Shown in pieces: positions 33,932-43,166 of a DNA stretch of 64,000 nt. Where the stretch lies: assembly GCF_019904235.1 (NCBI RefSeq), contig NZ_CP063202.1, positions 2,356,001 to 2,420,000 of the forward strand. The letters run 5' to 3'. How positions within the stretch are numbered: position 1 is the first letter of the stretch; the number at the start of each line of letters is the position of its first letter. The stretch comes from Erythrobacter sp. SCSIO 43205 (GTDB taxonomy: Bacteria > Pseudomonadota > Alphaproteobacteria > Sphingomonadales > Sphingomonadaceae). A program made the position numbers and the translations under genes. The notes below the pieces were generated by a model. The model had not been told where the DNA came from, ran no database searches, and saw nothing but the letters and a program-made list of their open reading frames with translations.

Positions 33932-34602
33932 GCAATCCTGTCTATCTCGCGCTTGATGTGCCTCAGATTGAGCCTGCAAAAGCTCTCATCAACAAGGTGA
34001 AAGCGCATATTGGCGGCGTGAAGCTCGGCCTTGAATTCTTTTGCGCGCATGGCGGCCACGGTGTCCACGAAATCGCGCACTTGGGCTTGCCAATCTTTCT
34101 CGATTTGAAGTTTCACGACATCCCCAACACTGTCGCGTCTGCCATGATGGCGATCCATGTTTACGAGCCTAAAATCGTCACCATCCACGCAAGCGGCGGG
34201 CGCGCGATGATGGAGGATGCGAAGGCAGCAGCGGCGGAAGGGTGCAAGGTTGTCGCCGTCACCACGCTCACGAGCATGGATGAAACAGACCTTGCAGCAA
34301 CAGGCGTTGGTGGCTCTGCTGAGGACCAGGTGATGCGCCTTGCCGAGCTTGCGCACTCAGCGGGACTCGACGGGATCGTGTGTTCGGGACGCGAAGTGGG
34401 CAAGGTCCACAAGCAATGGAAAGACGGCTATTTCGTTGTCCCCGGCCTTCGCCCCGCAGGGTCAGGTGCTGGCGATCAGAAACGCGTTGTCACCCCCCGC
34501 AAGGCGCGCGATGATGGGGCAAGCGTCCTCGTCATAGGCCGCCCGATCAGCCGCGCCGACGATCCAGAGGCCGCTGCCCGCGCGATTGAGGCGACGCTTT
34601 AG
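33928..34602 (+). CDS. pyrF: Orotidine 5'-phosphate decarboxylase
   Basis: The 224-residue TIM barrel has the catalytic signature FLDLKFHDIPNTVASA (Asp-x-Lys-x-x-Asp) and C-terminal PGLRPAGSGAGDQKRVVTP and VIGRPI. It performs the last step of UMP synthesis. Its ATG overlaps the LapA-like stop (ATGA). Confidence 0.97.
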   Translation: MSNPVYLALDVPQIEPAKALINKVKAHIGGVKLGLEFFCAHGGHGVHEIAHLGLPIFLDLKFHDIPNTVASAMMAIHVYEPKIVTIHASGGRAMMEDAKAAAAEGCKVVAVTTLTSMDETDLAATGVGGSAEDQVMRLAELAHSAGLDGIVCSGREVGKVHKQWKDGYFVVPGLRPAGSGAGDQKRVVTPRKARDDGASVLVIGRPISRADDPEAAARAIEATL

Positions 34603-34728
34603 TCCGCCCGTTTGACACTGGGGTAGCCAGCCCTTTACGCTTTGCACAGCAAGCATGATACAGCGCAGGTACAGCTTGCGCGGGGCAAACATATATCCAA
34701 CCAATTCATTACTTCTGGGGGCAGCTGG

Positions 34729-35373
34729 ATGGAATTTCGTAATTCAAGGTGGGGTCTTCTATTGGCTTTCGCGATGGCGGCTTTGGGCCTGCCGTCTGCT
34801 GCGGCCGCGCAAAACCAACAGCTGATCCAAATGCGGGATGGCGTCGATGAGGCACACAAGCGGGTTTATGATCGCTACGGTGGCCCGGAAGAGAGGGTGA
34901 CCAATTACGGCGGCTCCAAAACATATCGCACCTATAAAATGGTCCGCTGGAACACGGACAGAGCACTTTGCCGCACGCCTCAAGGAAAGATCGGCGTATT
35001 GTTGCTCGGCGCTATCCGCACACAGAAACTGGTTGAAACCTTTTCAAACGGTCGATCCTGGCCGCGTCCTGGCGATGGCGACTACACATACACAACGCGG
35101 TTTGATATCGTCGTGCCTCTTCGCGTGACCCTGACAGGGGGCGGGTTTGTGTTCGCATATGATCTGAGCGCAATGCGCACGCGCTGGTCTGGCGATGAGC
35201 ACTCCTGGACGATCAGCCAATATGACGACAATTTCCGGCGTATGTTGCGCAATCAACCTGATCAGACTTACCGCAATGGTTTGCCAAGCGAATTGCAAAT
35301 CAGTGCGCAAACTTTGGAAAGCAATATCTCGCAGCAATTGGATACGTGCCAACAGGTGCGGCGCAGCGCGTAG
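34729..35373 (+). CDS. Hypothetical secreted protein
   Basis: From the ATG at 34729 the product has 214 residues with a clear signal peptide (WGLLLAFAMAALGLPSAAAAQ, cleavage after AAA-AQ). The mature part has MRDGVDEAHKRVYDRYGGPEE, a single internal Cys (ALCRTP), a beta-rich middle (FDIVVPLRVTLTGGGFVFAYDL) and a C-terminal Cys (DTCQQV), so one disulfide is possible. I recognise no domain. The longer in-frame reading from 34642 lacks a signal. It lies between pyrF and trpF and reads the same way. Confidence 0.6.
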   Translation: MEFRNSRWGLLLAFAMAALGLPSAAAAQNQQLIQMRDGVDEAHKRVYDRYGGPEERVTNYGGSKTYRTYKMVRWNTDRALCRTPQGKIGVLLLGAIRTQKLVETFSNGRSWPRPGDGDYTYTTRFDIVVPLRVTLTGGGFVFAYDLSAMRTRWSGDEHSWTISQYDDNFRRMLRNQPDQTYRNGLPSELQISAQTLESNISQQLDTCQQVRRSA

Positions 35374-35436
35374 TTGCGCGATCAAGGCCCCTTGCACCTT
35401 CCACTTGCCTGTAGACGCGTCTAAATCCCCAAACGT

Positions 35437-36075
35437 ATGCCTGTTCGGATCAAAATCTGCGGCCTTTCGACGCCTGACACCATTGCCGCGTGCGCCCATG
35501 CCGGGGCAAGCCATATCGGGTTCAACTTCTACCCGCCTTCCCCGCGTTTTGTGTCGGCCGAGCAGGCTGCAAAACTTTCTGAAGGGGTGCCTGCAACCTT
35601 GCAGAAAGTCGGGGTTTTTGTCGATGCAGATGATGCGTTTCTTGCGCAGATGGTAGAGGCGGGGAAGCTTGATGCGATCCAGCTTCACGGTAAAGAAACC
35701 CCTGCGCGCGCTGCCGAAGTATGCGCACGTTTTGATTTGCCCGTCTGGAAGGTTCTGAGCGTGGAAAACGAGGAAGACATCGCACAGGCGGCTGAATACT
35801 CAGACACCGCCGATTTCCTCTTGTTCGATGCCAAAACTCCCAAAGGCTCAGCGCTTCCGGGCGGTATGGGGCACAGCTTTGATTGGAACCTGCTCAAAGC
35901 TTACCACGGGCCGCTCCAATGGGGACTTGCTGGCGGGCTGACGGCGGACAATGTCGCAGAGGCGATCAACGCCACCGGAGCGCAATTGGTCGACACCTCA
36001 TCCGGGGTCGAAAGCGCGCCGGGCATCAAAGATGCGGCGATGATCGAGACCTTCTGCAAGGCCGCTCTTTCCTGA
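35437..36075 (+). CDS. trpF: Phosphoribosylanthranilate isomerase
   Basis: The 212-residue TIM barrel starts VRIKICGLSTPDTIAACAHAGASHIGFNF, with the catalytic Cys7-region KICGL, then KVGVFVDADD, QLHGKE, LFDAKTP and the phosphate-binding GGLTADNV and DTSSGVESAPGIKD. It converts PRA to CdRP in tryptophan synthesis. trpB and trpA follow within 3 kb, but an oppositely oriented outer-membrane protein gene lies between trpF and trpB. Confidence 0.96.
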   Translation: MPVRIKICGLSTPDTIAACAHAGASHIGFNFYPPSPRFVSAEQAAKLSEGVPATLQKVGVFVDADDAFLAQMVEAGKLDAIQLHGKETPARAAEVCARFDLPVWKVLSVENEEDIAQAAEYSDTADFLLFDAKTPKGSALPGGMGHSFDWNLLKAYHGPLQWGLAGGLTADNVAEAINATGAQLVDTSSGVESAPGIKDAAMIETFCKAALS

Positions 36076-36099
36076 ACGAACCCCACCGCTCCCAAAGAA

Positions 36100-36129
36100 A
36101 AAGGGCGACCCGTCTCCGGATCGCCCTTT
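36100..36129 (-). terminator. Terminator of the outer-membrane protein gene (works both ways)
   Basis: AAAGGGCGA at 36100-36108 pairs with TCGCCCTTT at 36121-36129. Leftward it is followed by TTTTTCTTT, a good T run; rightward the T run is only TTT. It therefore mainly ends the leftward gene at 36157, and perhaps also trpF. Confidence 0.8.
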
Positions 36130-36156
36130 GGGTTGTAATCTATTCGCGTTGGGCGA

Positions 36157-36621
36157 TTAGAACTTGATGCCGCCGCCGACAGCAAAGGTGTCGATATCGG
36201 AGAAGTCGGAGAAGAAGTGGCGGTATTCGCCCTTCACGTAGAAGTTGCCGCCAAGCTTTTGCTCAACGCCAAGGCCTGCGTGCCATACGTCTTCACCCGA
36301 GGTGAAGCTGCGGCCGCCAGCTGCGAAAATGCGGGTGCTTTCGCCAGCTTTCGTACCGATGCGCCCGGTAAGGCCGTACAGTTCGTCAGAACCGTCAACG
36401 AGCACTTTGTCGACAGACACTTCGCCGCCAACGAAGACAGTCTCGCCAAGGTCGAAGTCATAGCCCGCTGCTGCGCCGATGAAGCCTTCGTCAAAGCCGC
36501 CGCCGGTGGCGAGGCCACCGCGAACTTCAACGCGGCCTTCGCCAGCTGCGTCTTGTGCCATTGCCGGGGTTGCAAAAGCGGTTGCAGCCAGTGCTGCGGT
36601 AATCAAAGCAATCTTTTTCAT
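36157..36621 (-). CDS. Small outer-membrane beta-barrel protein
   Basis: The 154-residue protein has a signal peptide (MKKIALITAALAATAFATPAMAQ) and alternating hydrophobic strands rich in Gly and aromatic residues (GFIGAAAGYDFDLGETVFVGGEVSV, GGNFYVKGEYRHFF), ending in a Phe (GGGIKF), the C-terminal signature recognised by BamA. It looks like an eight-strand porin-like/OmpA-like barrel or opacity-type protein. It lies between trpF and trpB on the opposite strand. Confidence 0.75.
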   Translation of the reverse strand: MKKIALITAALAATAFATPAMAQDAAGEGRVEVRGGLATGGGFDEGFIGAAAGYDFDLGETVFVGGEVSVDKVLVDGSDELYGLTGRIGTKAGESTRIFAAGGRSFTSGEDVWHAGLGVEQKLGGNFYVKGEYRHFFSDFSDIDTFAVGGGIKF

Positions 36622-36747
36622 TGCACGTCCTCTATAGATTTGAGGTTGTTAGGGGACGGCTTAGGTAGGTTTACGTGGATGAACCTTCAATTACAGAAAA
36701 TGCTATTATTCCAGCCTTCGGTAATTTTGTGACTCATTTGCCACACA

Positions 36748-36753
36748 TTATAA
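36748..36753 (-). promoter_or_regulatory. Possible -10 box of the outer-membrane protein gene
   Basis: The minus strand reads TATAAT here, 126 bases upstream of the start at 36621. No good -35 box lies at the right distance, so this is weak. Confidence 0.25.
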
Positions 36754-36870
36754 ATCTGCCAGAAAGGTTTGCGCGTGCTGTCCAAGCATTGCGCGCGCCC
36801 ACAGGTGCCCAGACACACCGTTCTTGACACGGCTGGACAGGCGCGGCTCTTCCTGCCAACGGATTTTTCC

Positions 36871-38109
36871 ATGAATCAGACTACTCCTAATTCCTTCCGC
36901 AATGGGCCCGATGAACGCGGGCATTTTGGCGAGTTTGGCGGGCGCTATGTCGCTGAAACGCTGATGCCGCTGATCCTCGATCTGGAGCGTGAATATCGCG
37001 CGGCGCAGCAAGACCCTGAATTTCAGCGCGAGTTTGACGATCTGCTAGAGCATTACGTCGGGCGCCCTTCGCCGATGTATTATGCTGAACGTCTGACCGA
37101 GGAGCTTCGCAAAGACGCTCCTAAGGGCATGGGCGCGCAAGTTTGGTTCAAGCGCGATGAGCTCAATCACACCGGCGCGCATAAGATCAACAATTGCATC
37201 GGGCAGATTTTGCTCGCCAAACGCATGGGCAAGACCCGCATTATCGCGGAAACCGGCGCGGGGCAGCATGGTGTGGCCACCGCAACCGTCTGCGCGCGCT
37301 TTGGCCTGCCTTGCGTGATCTACATGGGCGCAGAGGATGTTGCGCGCCAATCGCCCAATGTCTTCCGCATGAAGCTGCTTGGCGCAGAAGTCGTCCCCGT
37401 CACCAGCGGCGGCGCGACGCTCAAAGATGCGATGAACGAAGGCCTTCGCGATTGGGTCGCCAATGTGCACGACACCTTTTACATCATCGGCACCGCCGCC
37501 GGCCCCCACCCCTACCCCGAAATGGTGCGCAATTTCCAAAGCGTGATCGGCACCGAAGCGCGCGCGCAGTTGCTAGCCCGCACCGGCAAGCTGCCCGACC
37601 TGCTGATCGCGTGCATCGGCGGAGGCTCCAATGCGCTTGGCCTGTTCCACCCGTTTCTGGACGATCCAGACGTGAAGATGCTCGGCGTAGAAGCAGCAGG
37701 CCACGGCCTTGATGGCGACGAACACGCCGCAAGCCTTCTGGGCGGCGCTCCCGGAGTGCTCCACGGCAACAAGACCTACCTCCTGCAAGACGAAGACGGC
37801 CAGATCACCGAAGGCCACTCGATTTCCGCAGGACTCGACTACCCCGGCATCGGCCCCGAGCATGCATGGCTCAAAGACACGGGCCGCGTCGAATACACCG
37901 CCGTCACCGATGATGAGGCGCTCGAAGGCTTCCAACTGCTCTGCCGCACCGAGGGGATTATCCCTGCGCTGGAGCCCTCCCACGCCCTCGCCGCCGTCGC
38001 CAAACGCGCGCCGCAGATGCGCGAGGACGAGATCATCTGCATGAACCTGTGCGGCCGCGGCGATAAGGACATTTTCACCGTGGCTGAAAAGCTTGGGGTG
38101 GAGATGTGA
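36871..38109 (+). CDS. trpB: Tryptophan synthase beta subunit
   Basis: From the ATG at 36871 the protein has 412 residues and begins [32 protein letters not shown] after eight residues. The PLP lysine is Lys105 in [15 protein letters not shown], with [20 protein letters not shown] for phosphate and EPSHALA downstream. It joins indole and serine to make tryptophan. Earlier in-frame readings (from 36769) lie in the upstream gap without homology. Confidence 0.97.
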   Translation: MNQTTPNSFRNGPDERGHFGEFGGRYVAETLMPLILDLEREYRAAQQDPEFQREFDDLLEHYVGRPSPMYYAERLTEELRKDAPKGMGAQVWFKRDELNHTGAHKINNCIGQILLAKRMGKTRIIAETGAGQHGVATATVCARFGLPCVIYMGAEDVARQSPNVFRMKLLGAEVVPVTSGGATLKDAMNEGLRDWVANVHDTFYIIGTAAGPHPYPEMVRNFQSVIGTEARAQLLARTGKLPDLLIACIGGGSNALGLFHPFLDDPDVKMLGVEAAGHGLDGDEHAASLLGGAPGVLHGNKTYLLQDEDGQITEGHSISAGLDYPGIGPEHAWLKDTGRVEYTAVTDDEALEGFQLLCRTEGIIPALEPSHALAAVAKRAPQMREDEIICMNLCGRGDKDIFTVAEKLGVEM

Positions 38110-38126
38110 GCCCCCTCACCTGCACC

Positions 38127-38208
38127 CGTCACCCCAGCGAAGGCTGGCGTCCAGAGCGGCAAAGAAAAGCGCTCGCCGCCCTAGATTCCGGCCTGCGCCG
38201 GAATGACG
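38127..38208. repeat. Palindromic intergenic repeat, family A (copy 2)
   Basis: CGTCACCCCAGCGAAGGCTGG... at 38127 pairs with GATTCCGGCCTGCGCCGGAATGACG ending at 38208. It is related in both arms to the element at 8882-8964. It lies between trpB and the small membrane gene. Confidence 0.8.
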
Positions 38209-38236
38209 AAAAGTCCGATAGAGACGGGAGCCACGT

Positions 38237-38440
38237 TTGAGGTTTGAGAAAACTAAGATCTTCGCACGCTACGCTGGGATTTTCTTACTCAGTCTCTTAG
38301 GTGCAAGTCTCTTCGAGAACTGGCTAATCGGTCGCGAAATGTTCGGCCCAAGCGCCTGGGGCGCTGCAATCGGGGCATCAATCGGATTAATCTGGCACGA
38401 CCGCGCGAAATACCGAGACAAAAAAAAGACATTCGAATGA
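38237..38440 (+). CDS. Small membrane protein between trpB and trpA
   Basis: The 67-residue product has two hydrophobic segments (YAGIFLLSLLGASLFENWLI and SAWGAAIGASIGLIWH) with basic ends (RAKYRDKKK). The start is a TTG at 38237 with GGGAG upstream; no ATG exists in frame near. The stop overlaps trpA by four bases (ATGA), which supports translation. No family recognised. Confidence 0.5.
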   Translation: MRFEKTKIFARYAGIFLLSLLGASLFENWLIGREMFGPSAWGAAIGASIGLIWHDRAKYRDKKKTFE

Positions 38441-39213
38441 CCCGCCTCCAAAACGCCTTTTCCAAACCCCATGCCGCCTTCGTCGCCTTCATCACCGCTG
38501 GCGATGGCGACACTGCAGCTAATCTCGACGCGCTGGTCGAAGGCGGCGCGGATGTGATTGAGCTGGGGATGCCCTTTACCGATCCGATGGCCGATGGCCC
38601 TGCGATCCAGAGCGCCAATTTGCGCTCGCTTGGCAAAGGCACGACCACCGCCGATGTGCTGCAAATGGCATACGACTTCCGCGAGCGTCACCCCGATGTG
38701 CCGCTGGTGCTGATGGGCTATGCCAACCCGATGATCCGCCGGGGGCCTGAGTGGTTTGCAAAAGCTGCCAAGGGTGCAGGCGTCGACGGTGTCATCTGCG
38801 TCGATATTCCGCCTGAAGAGGACGATGCGCTGGGGCCGGCACTTCGCGCCGAGGGCATTTCCCCCATCCGCCTAGCCACCCCCACCACCGACGCCGCGCG
38901 CCTGCCGCAGGTGCTTGAGGGGTCGAGCGGCTTTCTCTATTACGTCTCCGTCGCCGGGGTCACCGGGCTGCAACAGGCCGCTCAAGGCTCCATCGAGGAG
39001 GCTGTCGCGGCGCTGAAAGCGGCCACCGATATTCCGGTCGCGGTCGGCTTTGGCGTGCGTGAACCCGCGCAAGCCGCTGCCATCGCCAAGCACGCCGATG
39101 GGGTGGTCGTCGGGTCCGCCTTTGTTGACTTGGTGGGCGAACATGGCGCAAACGCTCCGGCAAAGCTAAAAGAGCTGACGAGCGCGATGGTTGACGCCAT
39201 TCGCACGGCATAA
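38437..39213 (+). CDS. trpA: Tryptophan synthase alpha subunit
   Basis: The 258-residue TIM barrel has the catalytic pair Glu42 and Asp53 in VIELGMPFTDPMADGP, PLVLMGYANPM, FLYYVSVAGVTG and GFGVREPAQ. It splits indole-3-glycerol phosphate and passes indole to TrpB. It is separated from trpB by a repeat and a small membrane gene, and is followed by another repeat and accD. Confidence 0.97.
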   Translation: MTRLQNAFSKPHAAFVAFITAGDGDTAANLDALVEGGADVIELGMPFTDPMADGPAIQSANLRSLGKGTTTADVLQMAYDFRERHPDVPLVLMGYANPMIRRGPEWFAKAAKGAGVDGVICVDIPPEEDDALGPALRAEGISPIRLATPTTDAARLPQVLEGSSGFLYYVSVAGVTGLQQAAQGSIEEAVAALKAATDIPVAVGFGVREPAQAAAIAKHADGVVVGSAFVDLVGEHGANAPAKLKELTSAMVDAIRTA

Positions 39214-39333
39214 CTCCCCTCCCGCCTGCGGGAGGGGTCGGGGGTGGGCCTTGCTACGGCTGGAAAACCCACCCCGCTGCGGCTAAGGAGCAAGCTCCTA
39301 AGCCTCACTGCCCCTCCCGTAAACGGGAGGGGT
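39214..39333. repeat. Palindromic intergenic repeat, family C (copy 2)
   Basis: The element starts with CTCCCGCctGCGGGAG-type hairpin at 39214-39238 and ends with CCCTCCCGTaaACGGGAGGG at 39311-39332, with a C/G-rich core between. It has the same two-hairpin layout as the in-frame element in trmD. Non-coding here. Confidence 0.75.
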
Positions 39334-39363
39334 GCAAAGGGTCGAAAAGGACAATTGGAACAC

Positions 39364-40218
39364 ATGAGCTGGTTAAACCGCGTCCGCAATTCGCTGGGCT
39401 TTGGCGATCAAAAGACAAGCACCGAGAAAGACCTTTGGATCAAATGCTCCAATTGTCAGGAGATGCTGTTTGTCTCCGATTATGAGGAAAACCTTCATGT
39501 CTGCCCCAAGTGCGACCACCACGGGCGGATCAACGCCGATACGCGGCTTTCGCTGCTGCTGGATGAAGGTTTTGAGCTGCTGCCGGTCCCGCAAGTGACC
39601 GAGGACCCGCTCAAGTTCAAGGATTCGAAGAAATACACCGACCGCCTGAAAGCCGCGCGGGCAAAGAGCCCCCATGCCGATGCCTTTATCACGGGTTCGG
39701 GCACGATTGACGGACAGCCAGCGGTTGTCGGTGTTCAGGACTTCAGCTTTATGGGCGGCTCGATGGGCATGGCCGTGGGCGAGGCGTTTTGTCAGGGCGC
39801 GCAAAAAGCGCTCGACCGGAAATGTGCCTATATCGTGGTGACAGCGGCAGGCGGCGCACGGATGCAGGAGGGGATATTGTCCCTGATGCAAATGCCGCGC
39901 GCGACCGTTATGACGCGGCGTTTGAAGGCGGCGGGATTGCCTTACATCGTGGTCCTCACCGATCCCACCACAGGCGGCGTCACCGCAAGCTACGCCATGC
40001 TTGGCGATATCCACATTGCAGAGCCCGGCGCGCTGATCGGCTTTGCGGGCCAGCGCGTGATCCAAGACACGATCCGCGAGCAATTGCCCGAGGGCTTCCA
40101 GCGCGCGGAATATCTCCACAAGCACGGCATGGTCGATATGGTGGTGCCGCGTCATGAGCTGAAAGAGCGCCTGGCGGCGGTGCTGGAGTTTTTGCAGCCG
40201 ACAGATCAAGCCGCTTGA
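39364..40218 (+). CDS. accD: Acetyl-CoA carboxylase carboxyltransferase beta subunit
   Basis: The 284-residue protein has the N-terminal zinc ribbon with Cys28, Cys31, Cys47 and Cys50 (IKCSNCQ and VCPKCD) and the carboxyltransferase core with [13 protein letters not shown] [28 protein letters not shown] and [15 protein letters not shown]. It makes malonyl-CoA for fatty acid synthesis with AccA. The ATG at 39364 fits family starts; the longer in-frame reading from 39244 crosses the repeat. Confidence 0.96.
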   Translation: MSWLNRVRNSLGFGDQKTSTEKDLWIKCSNCQEMLFVSDYEENLHVCPKCDHHGRINADTRLSLLLDEGFELLPVPQVTEDPLKFKDSKKYTDRLKAARAKSPHADAFITGSGTIDGQPAVVGVQDFSFMGGSMGMAVGEAFCQGAQKALDRKCAYIVVTAAGGARMQEGILSLMQMPRATVMTRRLKAAGLPYIVVLTDPTTGGVTASYAMLGDIHIAEPGALIGFAGQRVIQDTIREQLPEGFQRAEYLHKHGMVDMVVPRHELKERLAAVLEFLQPTDQAA

Positions 40219-40224
40219 GGTAAT

Positions 40225-40328
40225 CGTCATTGCGAGGAGCCGAAGGCGACGTGGCAATCCAGTTTCTGACCGTCAGGCTCGTTGAAAAGTTGGATCATGG
40301 ATTGCTTCGCCTGCGGCTCGCAATGACG
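40225..40328. repeat. Palindromic intergenic repeat, family B
   Basis: CGTCATTGCGAGGAGCCGAAGG at 40225 onward pairs with the inverted CTTCGCCTGCGGCTCGCAATGACG ending at 40328. Nearly the whole gap between accD and folC is this element. Confidence 0.85.
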
Positions 40329-40339
40329 GATGAAGGCTA

Positions 40340-41626
40340 ATGGACTTCGGCAAATCAGACGACCCGCGCGTCCAGGCGCAACTTGAGCGCTTAAGCGCGC
40401 TCAGCGTCCCGCAAGGGCGTTTGGGGCTGGAGACCATCACCGCGCTGATGGAGCGCCTCGGCAATCCGCACCGCAAGCTGCCGCCTGTGTTCCATGTCGC
40501 TGGCACCAATGGCAAAGGCTCGGTCTGCGCGTTTCTGCGCGCCATGCTCGAGGCCGACGGCAAGCGCGTCCACGTCACCACCTCGCCCCATCTTGTGCGC
40601 TATAACGAGCGGATCAGGATTGCGGGCAGACTGATCGATGACGGGCCGCTGGCGGACCTCTTGAAAGAGGTGCTGGATGCAGGCGAGGACCTTGCACCAA
40701 GCTTCTTCGAAGTCACCATCGCCGCCGCCTTCCTCGCCTTCAGCCGCACCCCAGCCGATGCTTGCGTAGTCGAAGTCGGCCTAGGCGGGCGCTTTGATGC
40801 AACCAATGTGCTGGAGCCTGGGGCGCTCGCAGCTTGCGGGATTGCAGCGCTGGGGCTCGATCACGAGCGGTTTTTGCTCGCACCTGAAGAGGGTGTGCCT
40901 AAAGAGCCGATGGCGCGGATTGCGTTCGAGAAGGCAGGGATTGCGAAGAAGGGCGTGCCGCTTGTGACGATGGACTACGGCCCTGTATCAAACCGCGAAA
41001 TCGTCGCGGCATCCGATCGCGCAGGTGCGCCGCTAAAGATGATGCACCATGCGTGGGATTTTCGCGATGGTCCGACGCTTGCCTATCAAGATGCTGGAGG
41101 TCGTTTGAACCTGCCCGTCCCGCGGCTGCCCGGCAGGCACCAATTCGCCAATGCAGCGCTCGCTGTCGCTATGCTGCGCAATCAGGGCAAGGTGACGATC
41201 ACGACCGAAGCGCTTGCCGAGGGAATTGTTACCACGAGATGGCCCGCGCGTATGCAAATTTTGTCCAAAGGCCCGCTAATCGGTGAGCGAACGGTCTGGC
41301 TCGACGGTGGCCACAATCCGAACGCCGGTGCTGCGATTGCGGAGGCCATAGAAGGCCCGCTTCACCTGATCCTCGGAATGCTCGACAACAAGAACCCACG
41401 AGCGCTGCTCGATCCCTTTGGCGATAGGGTGCGCACGCTTCAGGTGGTGCCAGTGCCAGACCACGATTGCCATCCGGCAAGCGCGTTTGGCGAGGCTGCT
41501 GTCGCGCGCAAAGACCTTGAGAATGCGCTGCTGAATGTGCCTCCGGATGGCTCGCCCATCCTCATCGCAGGTTCGCTTTATCTAGCAGGCGAAGCGCTGC
41601 GATTGAATGACGAGATCCCAGACTAA
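40340..41626 (+). CDS. folC: Bifunctional folylpolyglutamate/dihydrofolate synthase
   Basis: The 428-residue Mur-ligase-fold protein has the P-loop VAGTNGKGSVCAFLRAML, then TSPHLVRYNERI, VEVGLGGRFDATNV and the C-terminal WLDGGHNPNAG domain. It joins glutamate to dihydropteroate and extends folate polyglutamates. accD-folC is a common proteobacterial pair. A 238-base gap of repeats follows. Confidence 0.95.
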   Translation: MDFGKSDDPRVQAQLERLSALSVPQGRLGLETITALMERLGNPHRKLPPVFHVAGTNGKGSVCAFLRAMLEADGKRVHVTTSPHLVRYNERIRIAGRLIDDGPLADLLKEVLDAGEDLAPSFFEVTIAAAFLAFSRTPADACVVEVGLGGRFDATNVLEPGALAACGIAALGLDHERFLLAPEEGVPKEPMARIAFEKAGIAKKGVPLVTMDYGPVSNREIVAASDRAGAPLKMMHHAWDFRDGPTLAYQDAGGRLNLPVPRLPGRHQFANAALAVAMLRNQGKVTITTEALAEGIVTTRWPARMQILSKGPLIGERTVWLDGGHNPNAGAAIAEAIEGPLHLILGMLDNKNPRALLDPFGDRVRTLQVVPVPDHDCHPASAFGEAAVARKDLENALLNVPPDGSPILIAGSLYLAGEALRLNDEIPD

Positions 41627-41649
41627 GGCACTACGGTTGCAAAGCGTCC

Positions 41650-41735
41650 GCCTAGGTGGGGGCAACGCCCCCGCCATGGGGTAGGCGGGCGCGGGCTCGC
41701 TGCATTCGCAGCAAGCCGGGGGATGCCACAGGTCC
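41650..41735. repeat. GC-rich hairpin region after folC
   Basis: GGTGGGGGCaacGCCCCCGCC near 41656-41676 forms a strong hairpin, followed by a GC-rich stretch with a second, weaker palindrome (GGCTCGCTGCattcGCAGCAAGCC, about 41693-41716). No T run follows, so it is not a standard terminator; it may be a repeat element. Confidence 0.5.
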
Positions 41736-41746
41736 ATTCGAGTACT

Positions 41747-41862
41747 CCGCTCATCCTGAGCTTGTCGAAGGATCGCACTTTACTTTTGCAAGGTAGGAAA
41801 GAAGAAAAACGGTCCTTCGGAGTCGAAGACTGCGTATAGCGCCACCGGCTCAGGACGAGCGA
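41747..41862. repeat. Palindromic intergenic repeat, family E (copy 2)
   Basis: CCGCTCATCCTGAGCTTGTCGAAGGATCG at 41747-41775 pairs, imperfectly, with the inverted arm ending CGGCTCAGGACGAGCGAG at 41862. It is related to 14793-14873. It separates the convergent folC and permease genes. Confidence 0.75.
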
Positions 41863-41864
41863 GT

Positions 41865-43166
41865 TTATTGTGGCTCTCGCCCCGCACTCCCCATCGCCTC
41901 ATCGACTAGCCCTGAACGCATCATCCACCAGAATAGCGCTATCCCCGGAAGCGCCAACACGGTGGTCAGCAGGTAGAAGTTCACATAGCCAACACTCTCG
42001 ATCAGCCCGCCTGCCGTGGTGCCTGTCAGCAAGCGCCCCACAACGCTCGCGCCTGCCGAGATCAGCGCATATTGCGCCGCCGTAAATCGCAAGTCGCAGA
42101 GCGCCGAAAAGTACGCGACTACGACCACACCACCATATCCGCTGGCGAAGTTTTCAAAGCCAATCGCACCCGCCATCCCCCAGTTCGAGTGTCCCACCAC
42201 CGCCAGCCCCGCAAAGCTCAGATTGGACACCGCCATCAGCACAAGCGCGAGCATCACCGAGCGTTTGAGGCCGAGCTTTGTGTAGAGCACTCCGCCTACG
42301 AAAATCCCGATCATAAAGGCCCAGAAACCCACCCCCACATCGTAGATTGCGATCTCGTCATTGGTGTAGCCAAGGTCATCGAACAGCAGACGGAAGGTAA
42401 GGTTCGCGAGCGTATCGCCGATCTTGTGAACGAGGATGAAGGCGAGCACGAGCCACGCGCCGTACCTTCCCAGAAACTCGCGGAAAGGCCCCGCGATGGA
42501 CTGCCACACATCAGCGACGCCCTTCTTGGCGATGGTAACGGTGCGCCTTGTGGGCTCGCCGATGATCAGCGCAGTCAGCATTGCAGGAAGCGCTAGGCAC
42601 GCGCAGGCGAGATAGGCCGCCTCCCACCCCGCGCGCGCCGCAACGACCAGCGCAAGAGCGCCCGCCCCTGCCGCTCCTATGCGCCAGCCATATTGGCTCA
42701 TGCCCGAACCCGTGCCGAGTTGATCGGGGCGCAGCGTCTCAATGCGATAGGCGTCGATTACAATGTCAAAAGTGGCGCCCGCTACGCCCACCAGCACGGC
42801 GGCAATGACAGTCGCAAACAAGCTCTCGCTGGGGTCTACCAGCGCAAGGTTCACTACGGCTGCAATAACCAGCGTGCCTGAGAACAGCATCCAAGAAACC
42901 CGCTGCCCCATGCGGCCAATGACGGGCAGGCGCACCCCGTCCACCACCCATGCCCAGAACACTTTGAAATTGTAGACGAGGAAGGCGAGCGTGAAAGCGG
43001 TCACCGTCGCCTTGTCGATCCCGTCTTGGGCAAGCCTTGTGGTGAGCGTTGCCCCGATCATTGCGTAGGGAAAGCCAGAGGAGACGCCGACAAAGAAGGC
43101 CGCGAGCGCCTCTTTCTCAAGGTAGGGAGCGATTGCTCCCCAAATCCCTCGCGCCTGTGTGGTCAC
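41865..43166 (-). CDS. AmpG-like MFS permease (short)
   Basis: The 433-residue protein has about twelve membrane segments. The AmpG family is suggested by AAFFVGVSSGFPYAMIGATL at the start, IDAYRIETLRPDQLGTGSGMSQYGWRIG, and FENFASGYGGVVVVAYFSALCD in the second half. AmpG imports muropeptides (GlcNAc-anhydroMurNAc) for cell-wall recycling. Its start overlaps the stop of the larger permease by four bases, so two permeases of the same family are encoded in tandem. Confidence 0.8.
   Translation of the reverse strand: MTTQARGIWGAIAPYLEKEALAAFFVGVSSGFPYAMIGATLTTRLAQDGIDKATVTAFTLAFLVYNFKVFWAWVVDGVRLPVIGRMGQRVSWMLFSGTLVIAAVVNLALVDPSESLFATVIAAVLVGVAGATFDIVIDAYRIETLRPDQLGTGSGMSQYGWRIGAAGAGALALVVAARAGWEAAYLACACLALPAMLTALIIGEPTRRTVTIAKKGVADVWQSIAGPFREFLGRYGAWLVLAFILVHKIGDTLANLTFRLLFDDLGYTNDEIAIYDVGVGFWAFMIGIFVGGVLYTKLGLKRSVMLALVLMAVSNLSFAGLAVVGHSNWGMAGAIGFENFASGYGGVVVVAYFSALCDLRFTAAQYALISAGASVVGRLLTGTTAGGLIESVGYVNFYLLTTVLALPGIALFWWMMRSGLVDEAMGSAGREPQ

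Noticed and set aside
36824..36829. TTGACA box before trpB as a sigma-70 promoter
   Set aside because: No credible -10 box 16-18 bases downstream; the start codon is only 42 bases away.
36687..36872. Minus-strand frame in the trpB upstream gap
   Set aside because: No homology or ribosome binding site; covers the promoter region.
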